64,000 bases of DNA from Sphagnum compactum (taxonomy: Eukaryota > Bryophyta > Sphagnopsida > Sphagnales): the NCBI GenBank assembly GCA_965153455.1, contig OZ234495.1:17170875-17234874 (forward strand). The letters are read 5' to 3'. Numbering within the stretch: the first letter of the stretch is position 1; every line of letters starts with the position of its first letter. The notes under the pieces are model-generated. The model was not told the origin of the DNA. It saw nothing but the letters and a program-made list of their open reading frames with translations, and did not search any database. The position numbers were made by a program, and so were the translations under genes. Below, one piece after another: positions 46,751-59,491 of the stretch.

Positions 46751-49588
46751 AGTTTAAGGTTTTTTTTGAGCTACTTGAGTTTGCTGTGTTATTGTGATGG
46801 AGAAATGACAATCCACCATGACTATTCTTTTGACAACAAGTATTCACCTTTCATTCAAGTATGGCAAATGGGGATGATTGTTCAAAATTCAACAAATGTG
46901 AAAAAATGTTTTGTTAATCTCCATATGTTTATTTTGTGTTGTGTATTTTCTCTTCTAATTTCTTTTGCTCTTATAAAAAGCTGAAGCTTGTGATGCATTG
47001 TAATTCTTCTTTTTTCTTCCTATTAAGAAGCTCAAGCTTTGTTTTGCATTACAAGTCATTGTAGGCTTGTGCTTCCCTTTCATTGCAATTGGTTGCATGT
47101 TTCGATTACCATTCTTTCATATTCACGATCACTTTATCCCCCTTTCTTTACTACAACTACCATGGAAAAAAACTCATCTTCAAATACTAATGCTAATATG
47201 TAGCCTAAATCTAACGTGTGTGTTGTTGTTGGGTGCTTGGTGAGATACAATAATAGTTCTAGCATTGTGAACGTTTTAGAGTAGGAGGCCCCATTTGATG
47301 TTGGTGCTACAACTCTTTTAGTGAAGCAGGTGCTACTCGAAGACATAAAGAAACAATAGAAGTTTTGGAAACCTTGCTAGAGGACTTCAACCATTTGGGC
47401 ATTTTTCAAGGTGAACAACAATCAATGTGTTAATTTGAGGCAAAGTCGAGTTATGTGATGCATTGTTTGTCACAATGAAATAATGGGCTTCAAGATTTTG
47501 GCTTTACACACAAGATGTTGCAAAGGCATCATTGTTTAGCACAAGGCTAATAACATATGGACCATGAAAAAACATGTGAAGTAAGATCAAGCCAATTTAC
47601 TTAAAAAGTCTATGAAATAAGATCATGATGATTTACTTAAAAAGTCTATACATGTAGAATGAAAATGATGAAAGAATTCAATGCAAAGTTTCAAAATGAA
47701 GTTTGGGAAGAACTCCCAAACCTTTCTCATTTCCTTTTTGGATGTTCCTCCCTCCACCAAAAAGGTCACAAATCTGAGTTTTTTTAATCTTACTCATTTG
47801 AAAACTTATTTCTAGATAATTGATTTTTCTTTCCATGGTTAATTTTGGATAATTTGTCTTTTCTCCATATCCTTGAGTTTTTTTTCCTTCTAACTTATTG
47901 ATTGAATTATGGATTCCTTGTAACTTCATTGAAACTTGAAACACATGACTGATTTCAAGGGGATTAGTGATTAGTATTGTTTTTGGCAAGCGCCTTCATT
48001 CAGTTTTGTTCCTTATGGCATGATTGATTTGGTTTTTGAAACACGGCTGATTTCAAGATCTTTGTAGTGTAAGTTGTAAGTGCCTTCATGGAAAGAAAAT
48101 TCAATGAGTTGCTAGCTTCATTGAAATTTGAAACATGACTTTTTAGGGTAAGTTGTAACTGCCTCCATTGCAAGTTGCTAGTTGATTGAAACTTGAAACT
48201 TGAAACATGATTTTTTTTTCAAATGGCTTTGATTTGCATTCATTGAAAAAACCTTCGAATACTTGTCTTTGATCTTTGTTGTCAACTTGATATAATTGGC
48301 CTTGATCAGTTTGATAACCAGAAGAAGCCAGCCAGTCTTAAGGGCTTTGCTTGAGGACTGGTTCATGTAATTTTTTTTGACTCTAAAACAAACCCCAAAC
48401 TAAAGAATCGACCTTTGAAACCTAACAACTGACAAACCGCCCTCCCAACAACACTGGTCTAAAAAAACCTCATGGACATCTCTCAATTCATTTTTGGCCT
48501 TGCCTGTGAAGGCGAGGATATTGTTGTGTTTAGATTCATTATAGAGTATAGTAGCTTAAGGGATTTTTATAGGCCCCTAGGCAATAATAGGTCTATTTTT
48601 ATATGAGGATTTTTGAAAGATGAGTTTTTGGCTTGTGTTGTTGAAACTTGAGATTAGTTATAGAGTTATAATAATATCTTGAAGGATTTTGGTTTCTTTT
48701 AGAGGATTTTTTTGTGAAGATTATATTTTTGCATGGTGAAATATTTAAGTTTCTTCTTTTGCCTTAAAGATACCTTATAATGTAAAGGGCAAGGCCACAG
48801 TGTGACACACCCCTTGTTTACCTTCATCATAATGACTCCCATCCAAAACATGTTGCCAGATGTAAGTTGAGTTCAAAATCTGTACAATTTGGAGTAGAAA
48901 TGGTACCTTTGGGTAGTAGGGTTTAGGGTTTACAGATTCTTGTGGTGGGAGAAAGTTTCAACAATCTGCTTTTTAGACAGACACAGAGGTCTTTGGGCAA
49001 AGCTTCATTGAAAGGAAGCTACAGAGAGGATTTACAAAGAAAGGAGATGATCATCACTCAATGTGAGATCAATTCTTTCTTTCTTTCTTTCTTCCTTTGT
49101 ACTTGAGTAGTTGGGTACTGGCTCACTGAAATCCATCCAAAAGCTGTCATTGGTCCCTTAATGCTGTGGACTCTGGCTTTGTTGTGTTCACATTAGAATT
49201 TAGGGTAGTTTGGCTTGAGGCCACAACTCAAGCAAAGCAAATGGTAGTGAAATGAAAAATCTATGTGAAAAGTGGATCATGTTGGTCAAGAGTCAAGACT
49301 GTAGGGGAAGTTTCAGTTTCAAAAAGGTCAGAATGATGAAATTTAGAAGCAGCCCATGACAACCAAAAAACCAGAAACCAATGATTCATAGTACTTGTAA
49401 TAATTTTTTTGGAATTGTTTTGAAAGGTAATGCTTAAAGGAACTTTTAGTGCCCACTTTAATTTTATTTTTTGGGGGCCCTGAAATTTTTGATTTCAACC
49501 TATGCAAATGATTTTTCATGGAAAAAAAAACCCAAATTCACCAGATTTTTGAATTTTTTTTCTACAAAATTGACATATTTTTCTGATA
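46751..49588. other. AT-rich spacer, no gene established
   Basis: No supported gene. Near 47160-47400 a plus-strand stretch with stops reads ASNTNANM then KSNVCVVVGCLV and LEDFNHLGIFQGEQQSMC, possibly a decayed coding sequence of unknown family. TTGAAACTTGAAACATGA-type phrases recur between 47930 and 48215. Confidence 0.4.
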
Positions 49589-49735
49589 AGTTCCCATAGG
49601 TGGCCAATAATATGGAAGGAATGTGGCATTTTTCTACTTTCATATCTAGTATGCAGCCCAAACTGGCTAAATCATTTTATGGATGATTGCCATCAAAACT
49701 TCAGCTACATCACAAAATTGAAAAAGAAAACCATA
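49589..49735 (+). repeat. Dispersed repeat (GGCTAAATCA-ATGGATGA family), copy 3
   Basis: It shares blocks in the same order and orientation with 13205-13345 and 25531-25690, including CTGGCTAAATCAT and TACATCACAAAATTGAAAA. Confidence 0.65.
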
Positions 49736-50880
49736 CACATGTGCTTACAACCATAAATTATATAAGAATAAATTGCATACTTGCACAACTTTGAAATCAA
49801 GTGAGTTTGGTTTCCTATCCTTTTCCATGGATTTGTCCAAGAATGTGATTTTTGGTAGATTTCATAGAACCTAGGCTAAAAGATGGAATTGCCTTACAAA
49901 GGATGTTATGGCCTTGTGGATGGAGGAAAACAATTCTCAATCACATTTAGCTTCAAATTGGTTGCCAACTTTCCATGGAACAGCTTCCAATTCAAATGGT
50001 ATTCTGTTGTGTAATCAGCCTCTATGTTTTCAAACTCAAGTATCAAATACGTTACAATTTCAACAATACCATAGAGGATGGATTGTAGTGAGAAATAAAT
50101 AAATAAAGAGATTCAAGAAACATATCGAATTCATGCCCTAATGTGGTGACTTTTAATTGATTTTTCACTTTGTATTGTGTGATATTTCATGTTTATGAGT
50201 GAGGATGAGAAAATAATTTGTACATTGTTGAATGTTGTAGACACTCATAGGCCTACACATATATTGTGTGAGTGAAAATGTTCTTAGAGGGTTTCCATGT
50301 CTTAACGATGTTTATCACATCTAACATAGTGTACAATTGATTCCCAATCCTCACTTATAAACATGAAAAATGAAAAAATATAAATTTTCTAAAATATTTT
50401 TAAAATCAATCACATGTGCCAATGATTATAAACAAAAAATCAAGAGTATGTCATTTTAATAGGCAATGTTTTCTACAAGCATTGGATCCTATGCAAGTTT
50501 AGGAGCCCAATAAGCACCTACTAGTTTTAATGCCCCTATGCAAATTTATTAACCCAACTGACATTTACAAACCAACATAAATATTCCCAAATAAATATAT
50601 ATTGTGATATTTAGAGTATCTCCAACGACAACAAGAAAATGAAAGCAGTATCATTAATTTCCACATCTAATATTCAATGTAAATGCTTGCCCTTCCAACA
50701 CTCATAAATGCTAAAAATTGAAATATATATTGTGTGTTCTGCACTTTCGGGTGTGGTCTTTTGTTTGGACTTCGATCATTTCTTTTTTCTTCTCTTGTTC
50801 CCTTGCTGGGTGTTTTTCCTTTATTCATTTATTTTTCCAATCCATGCCATGTAGCACAATTTTGGTGAAACAAACTATTG
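49736..50880. other. AT-rich spacer, no gene seen
   Basis: A 64-codon open frame at 49908-50102 has no family features. Nothing else recognised. Confidence 0.45.
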
Positions 50881-50883
50881 TTA

Positions 50884-51030
50884 TGGCACAGTGGTATAAA
50901 TGTCATTCAAAGTGTTGCGTGCGAATCACTTTTTCGGTGCTAGAGATGCTCTTCAAACATCAATACATTAAGTCGCAGAGGCATTCACCTGCACAGCAAT
51001 GGGTTTGAATCAAGAACCCTGTTTTTTTAA
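50884..51030 (+). repeat. Possible tRNA-derived SINE relic
   Basis: An A-box-like TGGCACAGTGGTAT (50884-50897) is followed 33 bp later by a B-box-like GCGTGCGAATCAC. A second B-box-like GGGTTTGAATC (51001-51011) precedes AGAACCCTG and a T run. This suggests two partial tRNA-like modules. Weak, because neither forms a clear cloverleaf. Confidence 0.3.
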
Positions 51031-51050
51031 AAGGTCCCAGACAATATCGT

Positions 51051-51104
51051 TGAGACATCACCCCTGGGCCTTTGGGTTGAGACATCACCCCTGGGCCTTT
51101 GGGT
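51051..51104 (+). repeat. Perfect 27-bp tandem duplication
   Basis: TGAGACATCACCCCTGGGCC plus TTTGGGT occurs twice back to back (51051 and 51078), identical, so recent. Confidence 0.9.
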
Positions 51105-52952
51105 CTCAAGAAGGCTAATTTTGAGCTCCAAACACACTTGATCACTAATTTGTACAACCCAATGATGCTCGAAGGGGACTTCTTGTACACACAAGTAGGT
51201 GAATCTCACTTGGACTGAAAACATCAGTTTTAGTTGGTGAATTAGAACTCTCACAAGTTGCTCACAACTACTCTTGCAGCAAGAGAGATATAGTAAGTCC
51301 AACGGTATAATCATTTATCAGAGATTCATGCTCAACTTATGGTACGACATGTTCAGCTTTTGTCATTTAATCAGAGCAGAGAGGGGTGGGCACTTAAATC
51401 GGTCTGAAATTGTTGTCCACTAATTTTATGAAGCACAATTACCCAGGTTCAACATGGCAATTGTTACAGACTCCAGAGAGTCCACTTGCTTGCAGAGCTT
51501 CTTCCCTCACCTACCCCCCCACCCCCACTTCCTTCTCCACATCAATCACATTAACTTCGGCAAAATAATTTCTAGCAGTCTGCCTCCCCGCCCCTTCTTT
51601 CCCATTGTAGCTTAGTGCGTGTCGACGAACTTTTCAAGCATAATACTGATTGATTGAATGAACCCAGGCATTCATTAAAGTTTTTTGCAGTTACTAATTC
51701 ATTATAAATGGTAAAATGTCTCTTTCCCTCGAATCCTCGCGCCCTAGAAAACACTACTATCTTTCTAGTGAATTTTTTGATGCAGCCGACGTGACAAACT
51801 AGCCTAATCCTAATACTAGCGTTCATGGTTGAGTTTTGGTTGGTACATGACAAGTATATTCTTGCTATTGAGATCAATATAGTCATAGTATTAACCCTTA
51901 AACATCAGTGGTGGATCAATTTGGTCCATTTTTCAATGTATTTTTAAATCTTTCTGTGACGTTTAGGAGGTATGCTGATATTACCTCAAGTCCGTAGCAA
52001 GCAAGTACTAGTACGAGGCCTGATATTGCCTCAGGTCATACCAATCTTGTCAATTCTTTGATACCAGGACTAGTACCAGTCTATATATACCAGGGTTCCA
52101 ACCTGATACTAGCACAACATTGTTATAAACTAAATATGAAATAAATCTTTCTTTTATATTTTCTTGGCTATATATTGAAAAGGAAAGATAGAAATCTGGT
52201 TCCCAATTTTTACTTTTTTTTTTCCTCACCTCGCCCCCTCAACTTTTGACTATTGAAATCCTCTAAGATCACTTCATTTTTTTATTTAAAAATTTTAATC
52301 TCTCTCTCTTCAGGCAAAAGTTGCCAGCAAAAGAAAAAAGACTGATCCTCATTGCCTATCTGCTTGAACCCAAATATTTTTTTTGGGTTTATTGTAATCT
52401 TCACATGATTAACTTAGGTTTAGGGTTTAGGTACTTAGTACATAGTTCTACAACAAATTAAAACAGATCATTTACTTGTATAGTTTCAACACATTTCTTT
52501 ACTTTTCCTTGGGTTTCACTGACTGATCAGTGCTGATCCTTTTCTATTTCAGGCGCACACACATTCCCAAGGGAAGCTCCAAGAGAGCCCTGCATGTGAC
52601 AGACCTGCCTGGTCCACTTTGATTAGTGCAGCTAGCTGCGCACTGGACTCACATCATCCGTTAAGTACAGACTAGCTACCACCAGTACCAGTACATGTTG
52701 CAGGTAGAACTCCACTGGTTGAACTCTACTAAAATTCTTTCCTTTTTTTTCAGTAGAAGTCTTCCATGTTTCACCCATGCACTTTGCCTTTGAGCTAAGA
52801 TACCAAATTAATTAGCTCTACAAAAGTCTGCTGCTGCTGCCAAAACAAGCTTCGGAAGATGAGGTGAAAAAGGTGAAGTAATAAGAGAGAGTGGGCATGC
52901 AAAGGATTTGTTCCTCCCACTTGGACCTTACTATTCATATTTCACACATTAT
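51105..52952. other. Spacer, no gene seen
   Basis: No coding region recognised. GATACTAG/ACTAGTACCAG-like short inverted phrases occur at about 51990-52110 and again near 52675-52695. Confidence 0.4.
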
Positions 52953-52987
52953 GAACATTCCTTAAAATGTGGGACCAAATGAAAACC
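52953..52987 (-). repeat. Inverted single copy of the 54487 minisatellite unit
   Basis: The reverse complement reads GGTTTTCATTTGGTCCCACA then TTTTAAGGAATGTTC, matching the last unit of the array at 54708-54741 closely. Confidence 0.8.
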
Positions 52988-53907
52988 AAATAAGTACATC
53001 ATTAATTTATGCATCTGTGTGTTTGCTCTTGACTTTTTATAACAACCTGACCGGCTGCTCTTTACTAGCCAGCTCCCCCCCTATTAATTATTTATGATGA
53101 AATGTCATGGCTTTCAAGCATATTTTTCTACTTTTCTGTTTCTAGTTTTTTTGTTGTTCTTAATGGTTAATGAATGATATGAAAGGGTCTATCTTGAAGG
53201 GACCATAGGAAAGAGGACATATAACCAGTATGAAAAGAAATCCATAAAGTGAATTTTACATATGACAAGAAATGATGGACCTTGCAAAAAGGAAACCAAC
53301 GACCCAACTCCCATTGAGTGTTAGACCCAGAGCTAAGCTCTACCATCCCCTCGGCTACCTACTAAAAGTTCTCCCACACGCAACTCCTGCATCTCCAGCT
53401 CGGGCCAAGAACTTCTGTACAGAACCCTGGGAAGGGTCATTAAAGAGACCCCGGCATGGCCCACCAAAAAGACGTGTGAAATCGGACAATCTCATCAGGC
53501 TCATCAGCATCAAATTTCCAATTTTCCAGAGCATCTAATTGTCATTTGTGTCATACTGGGATAGACCCAGAGATATGGGTTCAAAATGCCAGCTTCTCGA
53601 ACAGTGCCCAATGTAACCACCTGGCTCTTCACTCTTTCAATAATTTACACTATATGAACATTGAAAGACCACGTTGATCCTAATTTACTGGAAGTACTCT
53701 ACACTCTGAACATTGGAAGAGTGGTCTGCTATTCTCACTAAAAGTACTTTCTTAAAATCCTTTGAACATTGAAACACTACCCTAGGGTAAAACAGCCCAT
53801 GAGCGATCACTTAAGTGCTCAGGGCAGGCCAGATGCAAGGGGAGGGCTCTGTCATTTCTAGTGTCAAAACAAAACTTAAACCCCTCCTATTGGTGCAATT
53901 GGTGCAT

Positions 53908-54305
53908 TAAAAATTGTCAAAAACGGATTAGAATTGAGAAAGTTACGACCCCCCAAAGTAGAGGGGGTCAAGAACTCAAAAAAACAAACCCTCAAACAAT
54001 ACAAAGCCCATTCCCAATCACCCAAAAAATTCCTTGTATGTTGCTTTGTTGCTATTAGAGTTCAAAGATGATTCATAGAACTGAAGGTGGCACTCCTATA
54101 ACACTTTTAAATCGTTTAAAATGAACAAGAAATGAGAAAGTTAGAAACTTTGAAAGTAGGAGGGGTCCAAAGAGAAAAAAGAAAGAAAAAAAACGTATTT
54201 TATAAGTTGAAAAGCTTATTTTTCCTCTTGCTATTTTTTCATTACTCCTTTTCATTTGCACTTCAAAGATGATTTCGAGAGCTTGAGGCAGCACTTCCAT
54301 AACAT
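53908..54305 (+). repeat. Diverged tandem duplication, about 195-bp units
   Basis: Both units (about 53908-54104 and 54105-54305) contain GAGAAAGTTA-GA, AAAGTAG-GGGGTC, TTGCTATT, TTCAAAGATGATT and TGAGGCAGCACTTCCATAAC-like ends, in the same order. Confidence 0.7.
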
Positions 54306-54486
54306 TTTAAATCACTCAAAATGACGCATAGATGATGAAGATCTAAAGAAGTGAACAATGATCGTGGAGTGATTGATAATGTGCAGTTCTACCCTACTAT
54401 TTGGCTCGAATTCCACACTAAGAACACTGCGAGACTACCTTTGCTATTATATTCTAATCAACTATTGGAAACAGTGTACATAGTTC

Positions 54487-54741
54487 TCATTTGGTCCCAC
54501 ATTTTGACAAAATGTTCATCAGGCATGAATGTATAAACCAGGTTTCATTTGGTCCCAAATTTTGATGAAATGTTCATCAGGCATGTATACACCAGTTTTC
54601 ATTTGGTCATACATTTTGAGAAGTGTTCAGTAGGCCACATGTACACACTGGATTTCATTTGGTCCCACATTTTGAGAGATGTTCACCAGGCATGTAGACA
54701 CCGATTTTCATTTGGTCCCATATTTTGAGGAATGTTCACAA
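54487..54741 (+). repeat. Minisatellite of 53-58-bp units (TCATTTGGTCCCACATTTTG)
   Basis: Five units start at 54487, 54545, 54599, 54655 and 54708. Each reads TCATTTGGTCCCACATTTTG, a short variable piece, ATGTTCA-CAGGCATGTA and CACCA. A single inverted relative lies at 52953-52987. Confidence 0.9.
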
Positions 54742-57700
54742 GGTGTTGTTATTGTGAGAACTGTACTTCTAAGCAACCAAGCTAGCTCCCTCACAATTGC
54801 ACTGTACTTTATAGTAAGCAAGCTCCTGGCTCGGATGACATATATGAATATATCACTATAAGAGAATGTGACTTTTCTCACACAAAAAGTCATGGCTCTT
54901 CAAATGTGTGTGTGTGTGTGAGAGAGATAAACTTTATGGTTTCATCCATTACAATGTACAATATGTGGTATTTATTATGGCATCATGTATTACATTGAAA
55001 TGCCAATTTGCCCTTAGGTACTAATGCCACATATTGTACAAACTAAAACTAATTTTGATGCTTCATCTGAGTGGACTATATTGTCAAGGAGATTGATTGA
55101 TACCTCATGCTGCACAAAACCTCAAAGGCGAGCTCTTGCAGTTGCTACAAGTCTTAATGTTGCTTGATTTCAATGTACAATCAAGAGATGGATACCACAA
55201 AACCTCCAAAAAAATATTAGACCAGCAGCAGCAGCAGCAGTGCAGCAGTGCAGCAGCACTTAATGTTGCTCCACAGTCTCTTTGGTATCTTAAGCAGCTC
55301 ACGGCCCCGCGAAGGAAGTTAGTTGCGAATTGTTAATTGGTAGAGTTGAAACTTGAAAATTCTGTGGCACCCGTGATGATGATGATCATCATCATCATCA
55401 TCATCTAGTTCGACGCCATGATTCTTTAATCTTTTGCCACCATACTAGCTAGGCCGCCGATCGATCATACCACATGTATTATCATTTTGAGCTCAATCGA
55501 ACATGTACAGAATCCAGATCGACCAGCTGCTACGCTCGATCAGCAGCTGCATGTACTGTATGTCCAAGTTCTATGATTCTCCAAGTTAATTCAAAGCATT
55601 TTTGTCAAGATGCGGTAAACAGAAGATGGGATTGTCGATTGATCAGCAGGCGCAGGTGGAATTATAAGCTGTAATTAGCTGAGCTCATGGTCGATGAGAG
55701 CTTTGACACACAGCATGAGTGCTCACTGGGGTGATGTGATGATGATTAAGGTATGAAGAGCTGATTACCACACTGACATCTCCAGACCTCTGGGTAGTAT
55801 TCTGTTTCCGAGATGACTTCGTGTGGACTGCCGATCGCAACGTGCACTGGTTTGCAAGGTGAACACACACCGCATTTTCCGCTGCAGGAGGGTAAAGATG
55901 ATCCTGGTCCTGCTTGCAACGATCTCCTGCTGTTATACTTATAACTTGCTGAAGATTCCCTCCGCCCATACGTATGTACGTCCCACGCTCTTGTTTGGCG
56001 TAATGCAGACCCCCTCACACTCTGCAACAACTCCCGAGGATGTTAGGCCGAGAACATCGAAAGAGAGGGAGAGAGCGAGAGAGAGGAAAAAAAAAGTCGC
56101 AAACTCCTCCTCGCATCTAATTAGACATGGTTTTCTTCATTCGCAGGTGCCTTAAGATCCAGTAGCCAAAATGATCAAACTCTAGTTCCCTACGGAAATT
56201 AGCTGGGATGATTTCCCAAGCCGCGGGGTACACGCACGAAGAATAGGTACCGAGAATTTCTGCGGTCTAGTCTTGATTTCTGGTGGCCGACGGAAAGTGG
56301 CTGCAACTCGCTGATCGTCAAGTAGATGATGACCACCTCGTCGAATGGCTTTCGTCTCTGTCGATATTTGGCCTGCTGCTGCAGCAACAAGGCAAACGTC
56401 AAGAACTTTGTTAAGCTAGTCATGGTGTGACCCAACAAGGGCAGCTGCATCGCCTGGGGTAGCAAGCAATCGACAATTGAGAGACAACAAAGGAGATGGT
56501 GCTGTAGCTATCTTGGAACCACTTTAGCTAAGCGGGCTGCATGTGGATTCCCAGGCACGAACCCATACCAGCTGCTGGAGTACTACCAGGGCGTCGTCCG
56601 ATGAGAAAACCAGGTGACACTGTCAACAGAACGAGCATTGCGATATAGAGCGTTGTGATGGAAGAGAACCGAAATTGCCGACGGCGTCTAATATCTTTTT
56701 TTCTGCTCGGTCCTCCAACTGACGGCAAAGAAGAGATCATGTTTACGCCTGCTGCAGCTGGTCTCTTCTAGTTGGCTCTGGTAGGGCCAACGTCGCGGGA
56801 TGCTGTGAGCTGAAACTATCGTCAACACTTGAATCTTGAACTGATGTCGGGAGCTGGGCTTCTCATCATGTGCAGAATGCTTGAAGATGGTCACGCGCCA
56901 CGCTCAACTGTACTGAAGCTTTTGAGCTCGACAACATCGTGTACTGCCTGCACTCGTTAGTGTCAGAGTACACTCCTCGTCTCCTATAGAATGCTACTAG
57001 GGCCGGCTGTGGGTGGGAGAAGAATCTGTGGTATACATGTCAGCAGCCTCTGTGAAATAAGAACTAGTGATCTTCGTCAGAACGGTTGTGATGGAGATCT
57101 AGGCCGGCGGACTTCGACTTCGAGATGCAGTTGGGACATCCGGGGGAAAATCAAAGGGAACAGTAGAGTCGAATCTTAAAGTAGAGCTTGAACAACCCAC
57201 AATTACTTCTCGAGTCTGAAAACTCCTTCCGACGAGCAAGTGCAGCATCGCCAAGCTTGTCACACAGATAGCACCAAGATGTCATTCTTGGAGCAACCGA
57301 GCTGCTCTCTCGACAGATCCCTGCGGCCCCGACTCTGATCTATAGTCCCTTCGCTACATGAGATCAGCGGCAGCAAGCATTTTCCCTGATCAAGCTTCTA
57401 CGCTCTAGCTAGTCCTGATCTCTTCCTGCAGCTATGCCTAAATAACTCTCTCGCCTTCGACGTTCCCGTTCACGTTCTGGAGCCTGCCAAGATAAAAAAC
57501 TGAAAGATGCTTCTGGTTTTAGTACTGCATGTAAAGAAAATGCGCAAACGACCATGAATCTACCTGGCGACTTGCAGCAGCAGCATCAGTAGATAACAAT
57601 CTCTAGTAAAGAACTCGACCTCGACACCCTGGAGCTCCGGCAAGCTGACCCCATAAATCTCTCCACCTTCCAGCTTCCTTCCTAATTCTCCCCACTAGTG

Positions 57701-58629
57701 AAACTTAGACTGAAAACCTCTCCCCAAATTCAACTAGCTACCTCGATCAAGCTGAAAAATCCCCAAAGAGTTAATCACGAAAGTTTCCCTAAAATCACGA
57801 TTACCCAAAGGTCATCTGCAGCCAAGACGAGCACCTGCACGTCTGTGTGCTGCAATACCGGCACCTTTCTCTAGTCTTCTATTCTAACCATTCTGCAGGA
57901 AAAAAAAAATTGCGAAAAGAACTGAAGCCCGAGATGTGCAGCAGCATTGTGAGCTCGATCGAAGTTGCTGCTGCCGCTGCTGCTGCTGTCGATTGAAGCA
58001 AATCGTGGATGGCGAGAGGATGACGACTCACTCACCACGGAGGGAGGAAGACCGACTGCACTCTATACGTGTATGCGTATAGCAGACAAGGCGCAATGCC
58101 TGTCGGCCGATCGCCCTACCACCGCACAATCGGAGACCAACTCCCGTCGTGTGTCCTATCAGGGGTTATACATTGACACGTGTCTGTTCATCATTGTGTG
58201 ATTTTTAAAAACTCTTATTTATATCTTTTTTACTTTTTCTATTTGTAGTTCTTATTTTCTTTTCTATAATTTTTATTTCTTTGGTTTTCCCGCCCCCTTT
58301 TCCAAAAAAAACGAAAAAGCCTTTCTTCTTTTTCTTTTTTTCATTTTCGGCTCTGTATTGTGAAAGGTTGGAAAGAAAGTGCAGTTCAAGTTTCTTTACA
58401 GGAAGAATCCAAAAAACAATTATGGCAAAAATGATAATAATAATAATAAATTATGGCAAAAGTTTCACCAATTCCTATATTTAAGTGGTAATAAGTATTT
58501 CAAATCTCTCAAAGTAGTATGTACGTACGTATACAAGTATAATTTTTGGATAATACTACGAATATATGTACTGTATTGTATATATAAGCTAAAATTTTCT
58601 TCCCTTTATTTTAAACCTAGTTTCAGATC
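54742..58629. other. Higher-complexity region without a supported gene
   Basis: GC content and sequence complexity rise here, with many AGCTAG/CTGCAG/GATCGA-type words, but no open frame shows a domain or a convincing splice series. It may contain promoters, non-coding transcripts or an unresolved spliced gene. Simple repeats: CAG-type near 55223-55256 and GAT/ATC at 55375-55404. Confidence 0.4.
55375..55404. repeat. Palindromic (GAT)n(ATC)n microsatellite
   Basis: A GAT run switches directly to an ATC run, so the repeat is its own inverted complement and can fold into a hairpin. Confidence 0.85.
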
Positions 58630-58744
58630 CTAAAATCCACAGGCGAACACGTACAGAACGATGAATTTGAGTACCTCATTTGGGACCTGGGAAGCGGGGC
58701 TGAGGAGGGAGACGAAGACGAGCCGGGGAGCAGGAAGAGGAGGA

Positions 58745-59300
58745 GGTGCGCTTGCAGCGAGCACAATCCCGGTGATCGCAATGCTTAATTCCATGGCTAA
58801 ATGTTTCCTTTCTCTGTCTCTCACCTTGTTCTTTGAATTCGACTAAAAAATATCTGTATTCTGTTGAAATTTGAAGGAGAAATGCCTTCCTTACACTTCT
58901 TTTTTCTGGAATCATATCTTTCTCTCTCTCTTCTCAATCATCGGCGCCCGGTACCTACTTGACATCGAATCTTGGATCTGGAACGATTCCGAGAAGAGAG
59001 AAGAGAAACTCTTTCATATTATTGTGCACTTCTTTTTGGATGATTTGAGCAACATCATTGAGTGATTCGGTTCGAAATTTGTGTGCAAGAAGACTATGAT
59101 CGCGCTCGCACAATTGGTGGTCGCAATGCTCAAACCGATGGTTAAGGTAATTGTTTTCCTTTCTCAGTGTCTTAGTCCCCCTTTCATGACATCAGGCTCA
59201 AAAAGATCTGAATTCTGTTTGATATTGAGGGAGAGAAGCCTTCATTACATACTCTTTCTGGAATCTTATGATTTCGGACCTTGTCTTTGTGACATCGTGT
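58745..59300 (+). repeat. Diverged direct duplication of about 200 bp
   Basis: Copy 1 (about 58745-58960) and copy 2 (about 59098-59300) share GCG-CTCGCA/GCTTGCA, TCGCAATGCT-AA, CCATGGCTAA/CGATGGTTAA, TTTTCCTTTCTC-GTGTCT, CTGAATTCTGTTTGA, GAGAGAAGCCTTC-TTACA and TCTGGAATC. In both, one plus-strand frame reads similarly (ALAASTIPVIAMLNSMA and IALAQLVVAMLKPMVK), so the copied piece may once have been an exon followed by its intron start. Confidence 0.7.
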
Positions 59301-59491
59301 TTGCTGCCGAGTATTCAAGATTGAATTAGAGCGAAGCATGTTTTTTATGCTTCATCCTTGTGCTTTCATTTTCAGACATAGTACACAAAGGCAAAGCTGC
59401 AATAAAGCTGTTGGTTGTGTGATGCTGCCTTGTAGGCTGGCATTTTGTTCTATCCTTATTCTCGATGTGGTGAAGAAAGTTGATGTGCAAC

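Noticed and set aside
47160-47400. Possible kinesin-like pseudogene (KSNVCVVVGCLV)
   Set aside because: Only a dozen residues vaguely recall a kinesin motor start; stops intervene and the following sequence does not match.
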